Below, piece after piece: positions 53,213 through 64,000 of a stretch of DNA of 64,000 bases; the stretch's first letter is position 1, and each line of letters starts with the position of its first letter. Below the pieces are notes generated by a model. That model did no database searches, was not told the origin of the DNA, and saw only the letters and a program-made list of their open reading frames with translations. The stretch lies in contig NZ_CAHJXN010000002.1 of assembly GCF_903645285.1 (NCBI RefSeq), positions 357,896 through 421,895 of the forward strand. The letters run 5' to 3'. The translations under genes and the position numbers were made by a program. The DNA is from Streptococcus thalassemiae (GTDB lineage Bacteria; Bacillota; Bacilli; Lactobacillales; Streptococcaceae).

Positions 53213-55039
53213 TTAATTTTTTAATTCTGCTAAATCGTTGTTAGCGAGAGCTGCTTCGACATCTGCACGGTAAGCTGCTTTTTCCTCTTCTGTCCAGTCA
53301 TAGAATCGTCCCATTTCATCCAAAACTGGCTCAACGATGCTATCCAAACTATCACGCATAAAGAGCATGTGGTTGGTACGGCGAAGGAGGAAGTCAACCG
53401 GGCTAAGAGCCAACTCATTGCGCATTGCATAGTGAAGGGACAAGGTATCTGCCAAGCTGAGTCCTGGTGCTTGTTCCAAGCTGTGAGCAAGGGCAAAGAC
53501 CTTCGGTACATTTGAACCGTAAAGATTTGCTAGGTAATGAGCTTCCTTGCTATCCAAACCACGTGACACTCCAAGTTGCGCAAAGGCTTCGATTTCTGAG
53601 TCCACATTTGCTGGGTTCAATTCCCCACCTGAAACAGGGTATGTCTTAGAGTTGATGAGTTTAAAGCTACGGTCAAATTCTGCTTTGAGGATGTCAACCA
53701 CGCGCTCCATAGCCCCTTCAGCCATCTTACGGTAGTCTGTTATTTTACCACCAGCAAGAGTCAAGAGACCATTATCATCACGGTCCAAGCTAGAACCACG
53801 AGAAACTGCAGATGGATCCAAATGCTTCTCCGATGTGCTGCTTTCAAGCTTGCTAACAGCAGACTCAACATCTTCACGCGTTTTTTCTTTAGAGAGATAA
53901 GATTCAACAGTCGCAATCAAGTTGTTAAAGCTTTCATCACTGATGGTTCCGTTATTTCCTCCATTGTAGTCAGAAGCGCTATTGCCTGCGATCAATGGAC
54001 GAAGGCCTGCCCAGCTACTTTCGATATCATCAATGGTAATGTTTGCTTCTGGGAAGCGGTTGTTGACAATACCAAGTAGGTGATCTACATCTTCCTGCGT
54101 CACTTTTGGATGTTCCAAATCCCCTGTGTAGTCTGTATCCGTTGTACCAAAGTAGGTCTTATTTTCACGTGGGAGAACAAAGACCATACGGCCATCACCC
54201 AAACCTGTGTCAAAGTAAACTGGCTGTGAAACCTTGATCTTACTTGAGTCCACTACCAAGTGAACTCCCTTAGTTGGACGCATTTGTGAGAATTGCGTTC
54301 CCTTATTAGACAAATTGCGTACCTTATCACTCCAAGGACCTGTTGTATTGATAACCAGACGGGCCTTGATTTCAAAGACTTGATCTGTCAAGAGATCACG
54401 AGCTACAACACCTGTAATCTTGCCACTTTCGTCAAAGAGGAAGCCTTCTGCCTTCACGTGGTTAGCAATGAGGGCACCGTCTTGGTTGGCACGTTTGATA
54501 TTTTCAATCACGAGACGCGCATCATTGTTACGGAAGTCAAGGTAAACCCCACCTCCTACCAAACCTTCTTTCTTCAAGTTTGGCTGGCGTTCCAAGACTT
54601 CTTCCTTGCTCAAGACCTTGTTAGCAGCTGGGGTGTTGTTAACTCCTGCCAAAAGGTCATACAAGTCCATAGCTACTTTAAGACGGAAAAGGCTAAAAGT
54701 AGCTCCATCTTCGTCGTAAACTGGCAAGAGCATTGGATCTGGTTTCGGAATGTGTGGAGCGATTTGTTGAACTACTGCACGTTCTGAAACCGTATCTGAT
54801 ACCACTTCTACATCAAATTGCTTAAGGTAACGAAGACCTCCGTGAACTAATTTTGTTGAACGGCTAGATGTTCCTTCTGCAAAGTCTTGCATTTCAATCA
54901 ATCCAGTCTCAAGACCGCTAGCTGCCGCCTGCAAGGCTACACCAGCACCAGTGATTCCTCCACCGATAATCAAGAGGTCCAGGGTACGTTCCTGCATTTT
55001 TTTAATTGACAATTCACGTGTTTTCTTTGAAAATTCCAT
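53213..55039 (-). CDS. glpO: Alpha-glycerophosphate oxidase GlpO
   Basis: 608 residues. The FAD-binding motif LLIIGGGITGAGVALQAAASG is at about residues 23-43, followed by GTSSRSTKLVHGGLRYL. The length and the insertion near residues 350-410 fit streptococcal oxygen-dependent GlpO and not the quinone-linked GlpD. It oxidises glycerol 3-phosphate to dihydroxyacetone phosphate and makes hydrogen peroxide. Between glpK and glpF. Confidence 0.94.
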   Translation of the reverse strand: MEFSKKTRELSIKKMQERTLDLLIIGGGITGAGVALQAAASGLETGLIEMQDFAEGTSSRSTKLVHGGLRYLKQFDVEVVSDTVSERAVVQQIAPHIPKPDPMLLPVYDEDGATFSLFRLKVAMDLYDLLAGVNNTPAANKVLSKEEVLERQPNLKKEGLVGGGVYLDFRNNDARLVIENIKRANQDGALIANHVKAEGFLFDESGKITGVVARDLLTDQVFEIKARLVINTTGPWSDKVRNLSNKGTQFSQMRPTKGVHLVVDSSKIKVSQPVYFDTGLGDGRMVFVLPRENKTYFGTTDTDYTGDLEHPKVTQEDVDHLLGIVNNRFPEANITIDDIESSWAGLRPLIAGNSASDYNGGNNGTISDESFNNLIATVESYLSKEKTREDVESAVSKLESSTSEKHLDPSAVSRGSSLDRDDNGLLTLAGGKITDYRKMAEGAMERVVDILKAEFDRSFKLINSKTYPVSGGELNPANVDSEIEAFAQLGVSRGLDSKEAHYLANLYGSNVPKVFALAHSLEQAPGLSLADTLSLHYAMRNELALSPVDFLLRRTNHMLFMRDSLDSIVEPVLDEMGRFYDWTEEEKAAYRADVEAALANNDLAELKN

Positions 55040-55080
55040 ATTTACACACTTTCTAACTGAGTCGCTTTATTCTGCCAGTA

Positions 55081-56634
<1,554 letters not shown>

Positions 56635-56640
56635 CTAACT

Positions 56641-56663
56641 AGTATACAAAATAAAGCGCTTTC
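56641..56663 (-). promoter_or_regulatory. glpK promoter -10 with overlapping cre site
   Basis: TATACT (minus strand, 56641-56646) and GAAAGCGCTTTA (56652-56663) in the spacer. The cre-like palindrome predicts CcpA repression. Confidence 0.7.
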
Positions 56664-56721
56664 TTGTTCATCAACTTTTTTTAATTTTTAAAAAAATGTG
56701 AGGAGATTGTGTGAATTTCAC

Positions 56722-56757
56722 AAAAAAAGGACCTGGAACAACCAAGCCTTTTAAGTG
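56722..56757 (-). terminator. Terminator of the Mga-like regulator gene
   Basis: On the minus strand AAAAGGCTTGG, loop TTGTT, CCAGGTCCTTTT with a run of seven T; it overlaps the stop codon at 56751. Confidence 0.75.
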
Positions 56758-58178
56758 AATAATAACTGACGAATCCCTGCCAAATCTTCCATATCCAAGT
56801 CGTTTTTTAAATAATAAACTGGTGTCTGCTCCTTCTTATAAATAGGGTTATTGGTAACCAGCAAATCATAATGCCGAGTACAATCATAGGCTTCAATGGT
56901 AATAAAGCGATTGTATTCCAAATACCGTTTCAAAATGGCTGCCATCCTTGAAAAGACAAGAAAACCAGATGTCAAATCCAGACCAATACGCATATGCTGA
57001 CCACCATTTTCAGCCATATATTCTATCAACTGGAGCCATTCCCAGAGAATTTTCTTATCCAAATCCGTCCCCTGCTGAAAGGCGGGCAAGGCATGAAAAA
57101 TCTCCTCTGCCGTTCCCCTAAAATCATGTTCCATCAGTAAATATGGATGACGATTCTCTAACTGGTACTTGTAGCGATCCTGTAAAATATAGCCCTTATA
57201 GAGATAGACTTGAGCACAAAGCTGGCTGAGTTCATAGGTAACATGATCCTCTGTATAATCGCCCAGCAACTCCTCCTTCTTCATTTCTTGAATCAATTGC
57301 GTTAGCAAATCTGCCAACTGCCCTCCAAAACCAAGGATATACTCCATAGTATGAAGAGGAAGAATACGATGAGATAGGAGGAAAGAGAAGAATATCATCA
57401 TCTCCCCATCCTCAGTTCCTAGAGGAAGGTGTTGCCCAGCAAAAAAGGACGGAGCCTTTCTCAGCAAACGAAGGTAGAAAATATTGTCAAAATACCCTCG
57501 CATTTTTTCTTCTATCACTTGGAACTGACAGGCATTAACCCGAAGACGTTGTTGACTGATATGAGCCCAGAGAACCAAGTCCAATTTCTGCCCTGAAGAC
57601 AAACTTGCACCACAGATTTCTTCTAAACTGGCAATCTCCTGTTTTCTCTCTGGTTTCTGCATGTGGCCTTCCCATTCCTGACTGGACCAGACCTTGCGGA
57701 AAAGACAGAAATAGAAATAACGAATCTGATGCTCTGGACCTCGCCACCGTCCATTTTGGATAGATAAGTCAAATTCTGACAAAATCTGATTTAGACTAGC
57801 CAAGTGACGACCAAGCGTTGCCTCACTAATCATCAATTCTTGAACCAGCTGATGGGCTAAAAACTGTTGGTGGTAGAGAAGATAAACCAAAATCTGGTAT
57901 TTAACAGCATTCTCCAAAAACAAGCTCCGAATATCTCTCCCCTTGGTAGCTGCACCGATTGATAGACGCAGATTTTCATCTTCTAAATGAATAGTCAGCT
58001 CTAAGCCACTGTCCAAAGCCTTATCATTGAGTAGGGTGACATATTTGGTTAGGGTTGCTTTTGAAAATCCTGTTTCCTCCATTACAGCCTTGACGGTCGT
58101 CTGAGACTCTTGTAAGAGAAAGGAAAGGATTGAAAATTGGCCAGATTCAGCCTTTTCCATCAAGTCTCCTAAATACAT
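56751..58178 (-). CDS. Mga-like transcriptional regulator
   Basis: 475 residues. N-terminal helix-turn-helix ([22 protein letters not shown], about residues 30-50), a second Mga-type winged helix ([21 protein letters not shown], about 108-130), a PRD-like middle and a C-terminal EIIB-like end ([21 protein letters not shown]). Mga/AtxA family regulators can be phosphorylated by the PTS. Located just upstream of glpK and on the same strand with its own terminator; from memory the same neighbour occurs in pneumococcus. A role in controlling glp or surface genes is possible but not shown. Confidence 0.85.
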   Translation of the reverse strand: MYLGDLMEKAESGQFSILSFLLQESQTTVKAVMEETGFSKATLTKYVTLLNDKALDSGLELTIHLEDENLRLSIGAATKGRDIRSLFLENAVKYQILVYLLYHQQFLAHQLVQELMISEATLGRHLASLNQILSEFDLSIQNGRWRGPEHQIRYFYFCLFRKVWSSQEWEGHMQKPERKQEIASLEEICGASLSSGQKLDLVLWAHISQQRLRVNACQFQVIEEKMRGYFDNIFYLRLLRKAPSFFAGQHLPLGTEDGEMMIFFSFLLSHRILPLHTMEYILGFGGQLADLLTQLIQEMKKEELLGDYTEDHVTYELSQLCAQVYLYKGYILQDRYKYQLENRHPYLLMEHDFRGTAEEIFHALPAFQQGTDLDKKILWEWLQLIEYMAENGGQHMRIGLDLTSGFLVFSRMAAILKRYLEYNRFITIEAYDCTRHYDLLVTNNPIYKKEQTPVYYLKNDLDMEDLAGIRQLLFT

Positions 58179-58326
58179 TTGTTACCCCTTTCATTTTCTA
58201 CCTTAAGCATAGCATAAATCTTACAAATGCTGAAATAATCTGTTTCTCTTTTTATTTTCATGCTGATTTCCTGGTCCATTATCCTAAAAATCAGCAAACA
58301 CACGGCTCCCCCTTTGGGCATTTTTA

Positions 58327-58335
58327 TGCTAAAAT
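58327..58335 (+). promoter_or_regulatory. Extended -10 of hslO placed 7 nt before the start codon
   Basis: TGC-TAAAAT at 58327-58335. Transcription would start at or next to the ATG at 58343, which means a leaderless mRNA. No -35 hexamer and no Shine-Dalgarno are visible. Confidence 0.55.
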
Positions 58336-58342
58336 AGTAGCT

Positions 58343-59215
58343 ATGGATAAAATTATTAAAACTATATCAGAAAGCGGAGCCTTTCGTGCTTTTGTCCTTG
58401 ATAGCACAGAAACCGTCCGCACTGCTCAAGAAAAACATCAAACCCAAGCCAGCTCAACTGTAGCGCTTGGTCGAACTCTTATCGCTAGCCAGATTCTCGC
58501 AGCCAATGAAAAAGGAAATACCAAACTAACAGTTAAGGTGCTGGGATCTAGCTCTCTAGGTGCTATCATCACCGTCGCTGATACCAAGGGGAATGTCAAA
58601 GGTTACGTTCAAAATCCTGGTGTTGACATTAAAAAGACCGCAACTGGTGAAGTTCTAGTCGGACCTTTTGTTGGAAATGGTCAATTTCTCGTTATCACAG
58701 ACTACGGCATTGGAAATCCTTATACTTCCTTGACCCCACTCATCTCTGGAGAGATTGGTGAAGACCTGGCCTTTTACCTGACTGAAAGCCAACAAACCCC
58801 TTCTGCAGTCGGCCTCAATGTCCTTTTGGACGAAGAAGACAAGGTCAAGGTTGCAGGTGGTTTCCTAGTTCAAGTGTTACCAGGAGCCAAGGAAGAAGAG
58901 ATTGCTCGCTTTGAAAAACGCATCCAAGAAATGCCAGCTATCTCGACCCTTCTCGAAAGTGAAGACCATATCGAAGCCCTCCTCAAGGCAATCTACGGTG
59001 ACGAGGCCTACAAGCGTCTTTCTGAAGAAGAAATCCGTTTCCAATGTGACTGTAGCCATGAGCGCTTTATGAACGCTCTTGCTAGTCTTCCAAGCTCAGA
59101 CTTACAGGAAATGAAAGAGGAAGACCACGGGGCAGAAATCACTTGTCAATTCTGCCAAACGACTTACAACTTTGATGAAAACGACCTGGAGGAACTCATT
59201 CGTGACAAATCTTAA
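58343..59215 (+). CDS. hslO: Redox-regulated chaperone Hsp33
   Basis: 290 residues from ATG 58343 ([17 protein letters not shown]). Longer open frame upstream to 58130 is not supported: family length fits this start. The C-terminal zinc-binding switch has [10 protein letters not shown] and [10 protein letters not shown] (CxC...CxxC). Under oxidative stress the cysteines form disulfides and the chaperone holds unfolding proteins, a fitting function in a hydrogen-peroxide producer that carries glpO. Overlaps dusB by 14 nt. Confidence 0.94.
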   Translation: MDKIIKTISESGAFRAFVLDSTETVRTAQEKHQTQASSTVALGRTLIASQILAANEKGNTKLTVKVLGSSSLGAIITVADTKGNVKGYVQNPGVDIKKTATGEVLVGPFVGNGQFLVITDYGIGNPYTSLTPLISGEIGEDLAFYLTESQQTPSAVGLNVLLDEEDKVKVAGGFLVQVLPGAKEEEIARFEKRIQEMPAISTLLESEDHIEALLKAIYGDEAYKRLSEEEIRFQCDCSHERFMNALASLPSSDLQEMKEEDHGAEITCQFCQTTYNFDENDLEELIRDKS

Positions 59216-60182
59216 TACACCTTTTATGATTGGCAATGTTGAGATTCCCAATCGTACCGTTTTAGCACCCATGGCAGGTGTCACCAACTCAGCCTTTCGT
59301 ACTATCGCAAAAGAGCTCGGAGCTGGACTCGTTGTCATGGAAATGGTCTCTGACAAAGGAATCCAATACAACAACGAAAAAACTCTGCACATGCTTCATA
59401 TCGACGAAGGAGAAAATCCTGTCTCTATCCAACTATTTGGTAGTGATGAAGACAGCCTAGCACGCGCAGCAGAATTCATCCAAGAAAACACCAAAACCGA
59501 TATCGTGGATATCAACATGGGCTGCCCAGTTAATAAAATCGTGAAGAACGAAGCTGGGGCTATGTGGCTCAAGGATCCAGACAAGATCTACTCTATTATC
59601 AACAAGGTCCAATCTGTCCTTGATATTCCACTTACTGTTAAAATGCGTACCGGCTGGGCCGACCCATCTCTTGCAGTAGAAAATGCCCTCGCTGCTGAAG
59701 CAGCAGGTGTTTCTGCCCTCGCCATGCATGGCCGTACCCGCGAACAAATGTATACAGGTCATGCAGACCTTGAGACCTTACACGACGTAGCTCAAGCTCT
59801 GACCAAGATTCCTTTCATCGCAAACGGTGACATCCGTACGGTCCAAGAAGCCAAGCAACGCATCGAAGAAGTCGGTGCTGACGCAGTTATGATTGGCCGC
59901 GCAGCCATGGGAAATCCTTACCTCTTCAACCAAATCAACCATTACTTTGAAACAGGAGAAATCCTACCTGATTTGACCTTTGAAGATAAGATGAAAATCG
60001 CCTATGAACATTTGAAACGCTTGATTAACCTCAAAGGGGAAAACGTCGCAGTTCGTGAATTCCGTGGCCTCGCTCCTCACTACCTCCGTGGAACATCTGG
60101 CGCAGCCAAACTCCGTGGAGCTATTTCACAAGCTAGCACCCTAGCAGAGATTGAAGCACTCTTGCAGTTGGATAAGGCTTAA
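59202..60182 (+). CDS. dusB: tRNA-dihydrouridine synthase DusB
   Basis: 326 residues from GTG 59202, which has GGAGG 9 nt upstream and overlaps the end of hslO. FMN TIM barrel with [12 protein letters not shown] (about residues 21-32), the catalytic Cys in [17 protein letters not shown] and the [12 protein letters not shown] motif. Reduces uridine in tRNA. Coexpressed with hslO. Confidence 0.94.
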   Translation: MTNLNTPFMIGNVEIPNRTVLAPMAGVTNSAFRTIAKELGAGLVVMEMVSDKGIQYNNEKTLHMLHIDEGENPVSIQLFGSDEDSLARAAEFIQENTKTDIVDINMGCPVNKIVKNEAGAMWLKDPDKIYSIINKVQSVLDIPLTVKMRTGWADPSLAVENALAAEAAGVSALAMHGRTREQMYTGHADLETLHDVAQALTKIPFIANGDIRTVQEAKQRIEEVGADAVMIGRAAMGNPYLFNQINHYFETGEILPDLTFEDKMKIAYEHLKRLINLKGENVAVREFRGLAPHYLRGTSGAAKLRGAISQASTLAEIEALLQLDKA

Positions 60183-60187
60183 TAGAC

Positions 60188-60225
60188 AAAAACCCGTAAC
60201 TATCTTAAAGTTTACGGGTTTCTTT
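60188..60225. terminator. Bidirectional terminator between dusB and pspC
   Basis: AAACCCGTAA, 11-nt loop, TTTACGGGTTT, with A and T runs on both sides; it serves the convergent genes. Confidence 0.85.
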
Positions 60226-60257
60226 GATTTATACAGGCAAGTAATGTCTATATGAAA

Positions 60258-62804
60258 TTAGTCATTCTCCGTCTTTTTTCCTTTTAATAGATAAACACCT
60301 ACTAGAGATATAAGACCTAAGAATTCCATAAGCAACGTTGACATTGTTCCAGTTGATGGGAGCGCTTGCTTATCTTTTTTATCTGAATTTGAATGATTTT
60401 CACTCATTTGATTTGCTTTATCAGCAAGAAGAACCATTTCCTTATCATCAGATTGAGTTTTTCCTTCCCTATTTGCCTCTGGCTCGGCAACCATTTGTTT
60501 TTTAGGAAGCATTTTAATCGCAAACAAGCTGAAATGACTCGTTTTGAAAACGACTTGCCCATTTTCAACTGTTGATGGGAGTAACTCCAATTCTCCATTT
60601 TCTTTCACATGGTAAACTTGAATCTCAGAATCAATATTACCAATTGCAAGACGAACTACTCTCTCTCCATTGACATGGGTTTCTTTTCCATCTTTTGAAA
60701 GGGAAATATCAAATATGCGCACTGTTCCTTGCCCTGTTTGACGGATAACATTATCAAGCATTTCTTTTGTTGTTACCTCTTTAAGATTGACAGAGTCTGC
60801 TTCTGTAGCAGTTTCAAACATAACAGTAATCTTGGTATTTCCATTTTGAGTTGTAAATACCTTTTGAACAGTAGATGTCGGTTGAGATGAGAGAGTAGGA
60901 GAAAGACTGTTAGATCCTGTAGGAGATGAAGAATTTATCTCGTTTCCTGATGGTTTACTTGGAGTAGGTTCCTCTGGTTTTTCTGGAGATTTTGGTTTAG
61001 TGGAAGCACTAGAACTTCCTGAAGAGCTGGTGGAACCGGAGTGACTTCCTGTGGTTGAACCTGATGGGTTCTGCTCTTTTTCCGCAGGTTTGCTTGGAGC
61101 AGGTCGCTCTGGTTTTTCTGGAGATTTTGGTTTAGTGGAAGCACTAGAACTTCCTGAAGAGCTGGTGGAACCGGAGTGACTTCCTGTGGTTGAATCTGAT
61201 GGATTCTGCTCCTTTTCCGCAGGTTTGCTTGGAGCAGGTTCCCCTGGTTTTTCTGGAGATTTTGGTTTAGTGGAAGCACTAGAACTTCCTGAAGAGCTAG
61301 TGGAACCGGAGTGACTTCCTGCAGTGGATCCTGATGGGTTCTGCTCTTTTTCCGCAGGTTTGCTTGGAGCAGGTCGCTCTGGTTTTTCTGGAGTTTCTGG
61401 TTTAGTGGAAGCACTAGAACTTCCTGAAGAGCTGGTGGAACCGGAGTGACTTCCTGCAGTGGATCCCGATGGGTTCTGCTCTTTTTCCGCAGGTTTGCTT
61501 GGAGTAGGTTGCTCTGGTTTTTCTGGAGTTTCTGGTTTAGTGGAAGATCCTGAATTTGACGAAGAAGATAAGCCTTTTTTAAAGTTAGACAAAGCTTCAT
61601 CTAGTTTTGATTGACTCTCTGCCACCAGTTTCTTTAGTTGGGCTTTTTGGGTTGATTCATCTAATTTATGCAAATACGTTTTTTCAATATCTTTTAGATT
61701 TTTAATTAGCTCTACAGTATTGATATGTTGCTCTTTTTCTAAATTTTTCTTGATGTCATCCAATAAACCTGTTAGATGTTTAGTGACAGCTTCCTTTGCC
61801 TTATTTCGCTCTAAGCCGATTTCTCGTCCCTTATGTTTAACGACTAGAGCTTCTATCTCCTGTTCAGCTTCTTTCACCAAGGTCTCCACTCTTTCTTTAC
61901 TCGAAGCCTCATCAAACATCTTTTTATACTTCTCTACAGATTCTTTGGATTCTTTTAAAAGTTCTCCAAACCAAAAAGCTCCTCCATTTTCCCGTTTTAA
62001 ACGAGTAAGCATATAATTATCCAAAGTTGTTTTAGCTGTTTCTTTAGCTTCTTTAAGATTTGTCTCCGTAGTTTTTTCAGTAGAAACTATATTTCCTCCT
62101 TGATTTTCTACTTTTGGTGGAGTTGGATTATTATGTTCTTTTCCAGAAGGTGAATCAGAATCTAATCCTTGATTCGCAGGCTTAGTCGTATCACCTCTAC
62201 CATTAGAAGAATTAGAATTTCCTGATGGTTCACTTTGTTGATTTGATAAACTATTCTTAAAGTCCTCTACCAATTTATCTAGCTTCGTTTGCCCCTCTTG
62301 CTGCAGTTTCTCTATTTTTTCTCTATCAGAAGCTCCACCAATTTTCTCCTGGTACTCTCGTACAATTCCCTGAGCTTGCTGGAGAATATCTCCAAATCCG
62401 GGAGCAGAAGTATCTAATTCATTTAGAAGGCTAGTCATATACATAGACAAACTAGTGCTAGCTTGGTCAACAGCTTGATCATGATCTATCCGACTTTCAT
62501 TATGAAAATTATTCTCTATTTCCACCAACTTTTGAGTATTTGTCTCTGTTTCAATTTGTTTTCTATAGTCAGCTTTTCTATCACTAGATAAATCCGTATC
62601 TTCCAACTCTTTTATCAACTGCTGTCTATATTCCTTCAGCTTATCTTGCCCACTAGATGTAACCATGGGGTTATTTCCACCACCAACCACTTCTGCATGG
62701 ACTACTCCTCCTAAGAACAGACTAGCAACTACTACACTAGCTACTCCAATACTAAATTTACGAATTGAATAACGTACTTTTCTCTCACTTTTTGATGCAA
62801 ACAT
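60258..62804 (-). CDS. pspC: PspC/CbpA-family surface protein, LPXTG-anchored form
   Basis: 848 residues from ATG 62804, which follows GGAGG by 8 nt (an open frame extends to 62834). YSIRK signal (VRYSIRKFSIGVASVVVASL), then a helical charged N-terminal region with two related blocks of about 100 residues (SMYMTSLLNELDT...KIEKLQQEGQTKLDKLVEDFK and NYMLTRLKRE...ERVETLVKEAEQEIEAL) that resemble the helical R-type domains of PspC. Then five Pro/Ser-rich 45-residue repeats, a beta-rich globular domain (VFTTQNGNTKITVMFE to HFSLFAIKM) and LPSTG near the C-terminus. No choline-binding repeats, so it is of the Hic type. Assignment also rests on its neighbours. Factor H or secretory component binding cannot be read from the sequence; the RNYPT motif is not seen. 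Confidence 0.82.
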   Translation of the reverse strand: MFASKSERKVRYSIRKFSIGVASVVVASLFLGGVVHAEVVGGGNNPMVTSSGQDKLKEYRQQLIKELEDTDLSSDRKADYRKQIETETNTQKLVEIENNFHNESRIDHDQAVDQASTSLSMYMTSLLNELDTSAPGFGDILQQAQGIVREYQEKIGGASDREKIEKLQQEGQTKLDKLVEDFKNSLSNQQSEPSGNSNSSNGRGDTTKPANQGLDSDSPSGKEHNNPTPPKVENQGGNIVSTEKTTETNLKEAKETAKTTLDNYMLTRLKRENGGAFWFGELLKESKESVEKYKKMFDEASSKERVETLVKEAEQEIEALVVKHKGREIGLERNKAKEAVTKHLTGLLDDIKKNLEKEQHINTVELIKNLKDIEKTYLHKLDESTQKAQLKKLVAESQSKLDEALSNFKKGLSSSSNSGSSTKPETPEKPEQPTPSKPAEKEQNPSGSTAGSHSGSTSSSGSSSASTKPETPEKPERPAPSKPAEKEQNPSGSTAGSHSGSTSSSGSSSASTKPKSPEKPGEPAPSKPAEKEQNPSDSTTGSHSGSTSSSGSSSASTKPKSPEKPERPAPSKPAEKEQNPSGSTTGSHSGSTSSSGSSSASTKPKSPEKPEEPTPSKPSGNEINSSSPTGSNSLSPTLSSQPTSTVQKVFTTQNGNTKITVMFETATEADSVNLKEVTTKEMLDNVIRQTGQGTVRIFDISLSKDGKETHVNGERVVRLAIGNIDSEIQVYHVKENGELELLPSTVENGQVVFKTSHFSLFAIKMLPKKQMVAEPEANREGKTQSDDKEMVLLADKANQMSENHSNSDKKDKQALPSTGTMSTLLMEFLGLISLVGVYLLKGKKTEND
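60985..61555 (-). repeat. 135-bp tandem repeats in pspC
   Basis: The element GGAGATTTTGGTTTAGTGG and its variants recurs at about 60985, 61120, 61255, 61390 and 61525, a period of 135 bp (45 residues: SGSSSASTKPxxPEKPxxP, PSKPAEKEQNPSGSTxGSHSG). Near-identity suggests recent expansion. Confidence 0.9.
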
Positions 62805-62835
62805 AATTATTTCCTCCAATATTTTTCTTAACACT

Positions 62836-62870
62836 ACTATATCATTTCAATATGAACTGTATATGAATTG
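62836..62870 (-). promoter_or_regulatory. pspC promoter with ATATGAA direct repeats (candidate RR06 site)
   Basis: -10 TATAGT (62836-62841) with extended TGA on the minus strand. Two ATATGAA copies at 62850-62856 and 62861-62867, 11 bp apart, lie over the spacer and -35 position. That phasing is typical of OmpR-type response regulators. The 10-mer ATATGAATTG (62861-62870) recurs at 63457. Confidence 0.55.
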
Positions 62871-62880
62871 AATCTTGTAT

Positions 62881-63411
62881 TTATCTCTTTATGCTTCCAT
62901 TTGGGATTATAACTTCATGTAATAACTTTTCCTCTTCAGCTATTCGTCGATACAAAATAACTGCATAAACTGGAAAAACTAAAACAAAAGTCATATAGGC
63001 ATGACTCAGCAAGGTCAAGCCAATCAACTCAGGAAGGATATTTAAAAAGTAATTGGGATGTTTTACTGTCCTAAATAAGACATGATCCACAAACTTATGA
63101 TTCGGTGCTAACATCAACTTGACTGTCCAAATATCCCCAAGCAGATGAATAACAAGTAGCAACATCAACATAGAAAATATCAGGAGCACCAAACCCACAA
63201 CACTCATCATATTGAAAGACGGTCGATAGACTAGGGCTTCCATAAAACAAGCCAGATAAAAAACAATATGAACCAAGGTAAGACGTTTGGTATTTTTAAT
63301 GCCAAATTCTCGCCCACCATCCCTACGAAGCCGTTTTTCATTTGCAATTGATTTCTTTAGGAACAACAAGCGAATTAAAAATACACAGATAATGATTATT
63401 GCTATCATCAC
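62881..63411 (-). CDS. ICMT-like membrane protein (isoprenylcysteine carboxyl methyltransferase family)
   Basis: 176 residues with about five hydrophobic segments. The C-terminal half shows the ICMT/phospholipid-methyltransferase pattern: FRTVKHPNYFLNILPELIG and YRRIAEEEKLLHE, where His-Pro-x-Tyr and the Arg/Glu residues bind S-adenosylmethionine. Substrate unknown; bacteria of this group have no prenylated proteins known to be methylated this way. It lies between pspC and the hk06 histidine kinase gene, as in pneumococcus from memory. Confidence 0.8.
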   Translation of the reverse strand: MMIAIIIICVFLIRLLFLKKSIANEKRLRRDGGREFGIKNTKRLTLVHIVFYLACFMEALVYRPSFNMMSVVGLVLLIFSMLMLLLVIHLLGDIWTVKLMLAPNHKFVDHVLFRTVKHPNYFLNILPELIGLTLLSHAYMTFVLVFPVYAVILYRRIAEEEKLLHEVIIPNGSIKR

Positions 63412-63431
63412 AATCCCCTTTCTTTACCACT

Positions 63432-63466
63432 ACTGTAACATCTCTATGTTAACCCAATATGAATTG
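63432..63466 (-). promoter_or_regulatory. Possible promoter of the ICMT-like gene with ATATGAATTG motif
   Basis: TACAGT (63432-63437, minus strand) about 20 nt upstream of the start, and ATATGAATTG at 63457-63466 at the -35 position. Same 10-mer as in the pspC promoter. Confidence 0.4.
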
Positions 63467-63575
63467 GAAAAGAAAAAGAACGAAAACTGATTCCGTTCTT
63501 TGATTTACTCTATCACTACCATTCAAACTATGCTTCCTTAAATTATCCTCAAGTAAGAAAAGAGTCTTACTAAAG

Positions 63576-64000
63576 CTAACTATCTGGTAACAAGCAGATT
63601 TTAAATTCCATCCCTTGTTCATAAGGCAAGAAACTATAGGACATACGATGACTCTCTAAGATATTCTTAACAATATAAAGACCCAATCCTGATCCTGTTT
63701 CTCTGTCTGTTACAATTTGTGAATGGTAAAAAATATCAAATAAATGTTCTAACTCTTCCTGATTCAACGGAGCACATGTATTCCTAATAGAAAGATAACC
63801 ATCTTGCTCAGAAATAGTCACAATGCCAGATTGATCTGAGTACTTGATAGCATTACTGATAAGATTTGTCAAGACTTTATCCAAAGCCTTCAAGCTCATC
63901 CTTACTTTTGTATCAGTAGTCAACTGATTATCAATCACAAGATTTTTAGAAAATGCCAATTCCTGATATCGAGACAAAACATCTGTCAAAACGGTATTTA
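63576..64000 (-). CDS. hk06: Sensor histidine kinase, C-terminal part (partial at right edge)
   Basis: The frame is open to the window end, so the sensor and dimerisation domains are outside. Seen here is most of the ATPase domain: N box LTNLISNAIKYSDQSG, SIRNTCAPLNQEELEHLFDIFY (G1/F region; the usual D-x-G of the G1 box is replaced by N-T-C) and G2 box DRETGSGLGLYIVKNIL. Position after pspC and the ICMT gene points to the kinase of the HK06/RR06 pair, known to regulate cbpA/pspC in pneumococcus. Confidence 0.8.
   Translation of the reverse strand, partial: NTVLTDVLSRYQELAFSKNLVIDNQLTTDTKVRMSLKALDKVLTNLISNAIKYSDQSGIVTISEQDGYLSIRNTCAPLNQEELEHLFDIFYHSQIVTDRETGSGLGLYIVKNILESHRMSYSFLPYEQGMEFKICLLPDS

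Overview
The window looks like the chromosome of a mitis-group streptococcus (S. mitis, S. oralis or a close relative of S. pneumoniae). Support: low GC content, BOX repeats, YSIRK/LPXTG surface proteins, and gene blocks in pneumococcal order (N-glycan degradation cluster, adcRCBA, dltXABCD, glpKOF with an Mga-like regulator, hslO-dusB, pspC-methyltransferase-hk06). Family and synteny statements come from reading translations and from memory of pneumococcal genomes; no search was run.

Layout. 1-2582: N-terminal part of a YSIRK surface protein that runs off the left edge. 2809-12034: host N-glycan degradation genes, GH20, ROK, GH38 and GH125 on the minus strand and a divergent GH92 on the plus strand. 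12148-23466: an 11.3-kb gene for a 3772-residue LPNTG adhesin with about 28 repeats of about 78 residues. 24172-25619: an Rpn-type nuclease gene and a broken duplicate of its 3' end. 25720-31197: GH29 fucosidase and a BgaA-like GH2 beta-galactosidase split in two ORFs by a GTGA overlap. 31435-36348: an M26 zinc metalloprotease. 36704-37603: an SPFH protein.

37.9-39.3 kb holds the most striking small system: three tandem 343-bp units, each encoding a 32-residue Fst-like hydrophobic toxin and a convergent antisense RNA, followed by a fourth orphan antisense RNA. In each unit the antisense RNA carries a sequence variant that matches the start region of its own toxin, so the copies seem to have diverged into cognate pairs. 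A structured-RNA candidate lies between unit 3 and the orphan.

39.4-47.5 kb: zinc uptake (adcA, adcB, adcC, adcR) and D-alanylation of teichoic acids (dltX, dltA, dltB, dltC, dltD). 47.66-52.41 kb: an AT-rich island bracketed by inverted copies of a 125-bp hairpin repeat. It carries an Rgg regulator, a divergent 23-codon SHP pheromone gene ending EGIMIIVVG, two small peptide ORFs, an ABC exporter and an MFS transporter. This looks like a quorum-sensing-controlled peptide production or export locus.

52.4-64 kb: glycerol uptake and oxidation (glpF, glpO, glpK, with a cre site in the glpK promoter), the Mga-like regulator, hslO (apparently leaderless) and dusB, then a PspC-type LPSTG protein, an ICMT-like membrane protein and the C-terminal end of a histidine kinase. 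A shared ATATGAATTG motif upstream of pspC and of the ICMT gene may be the site of the adjacent response regulator.
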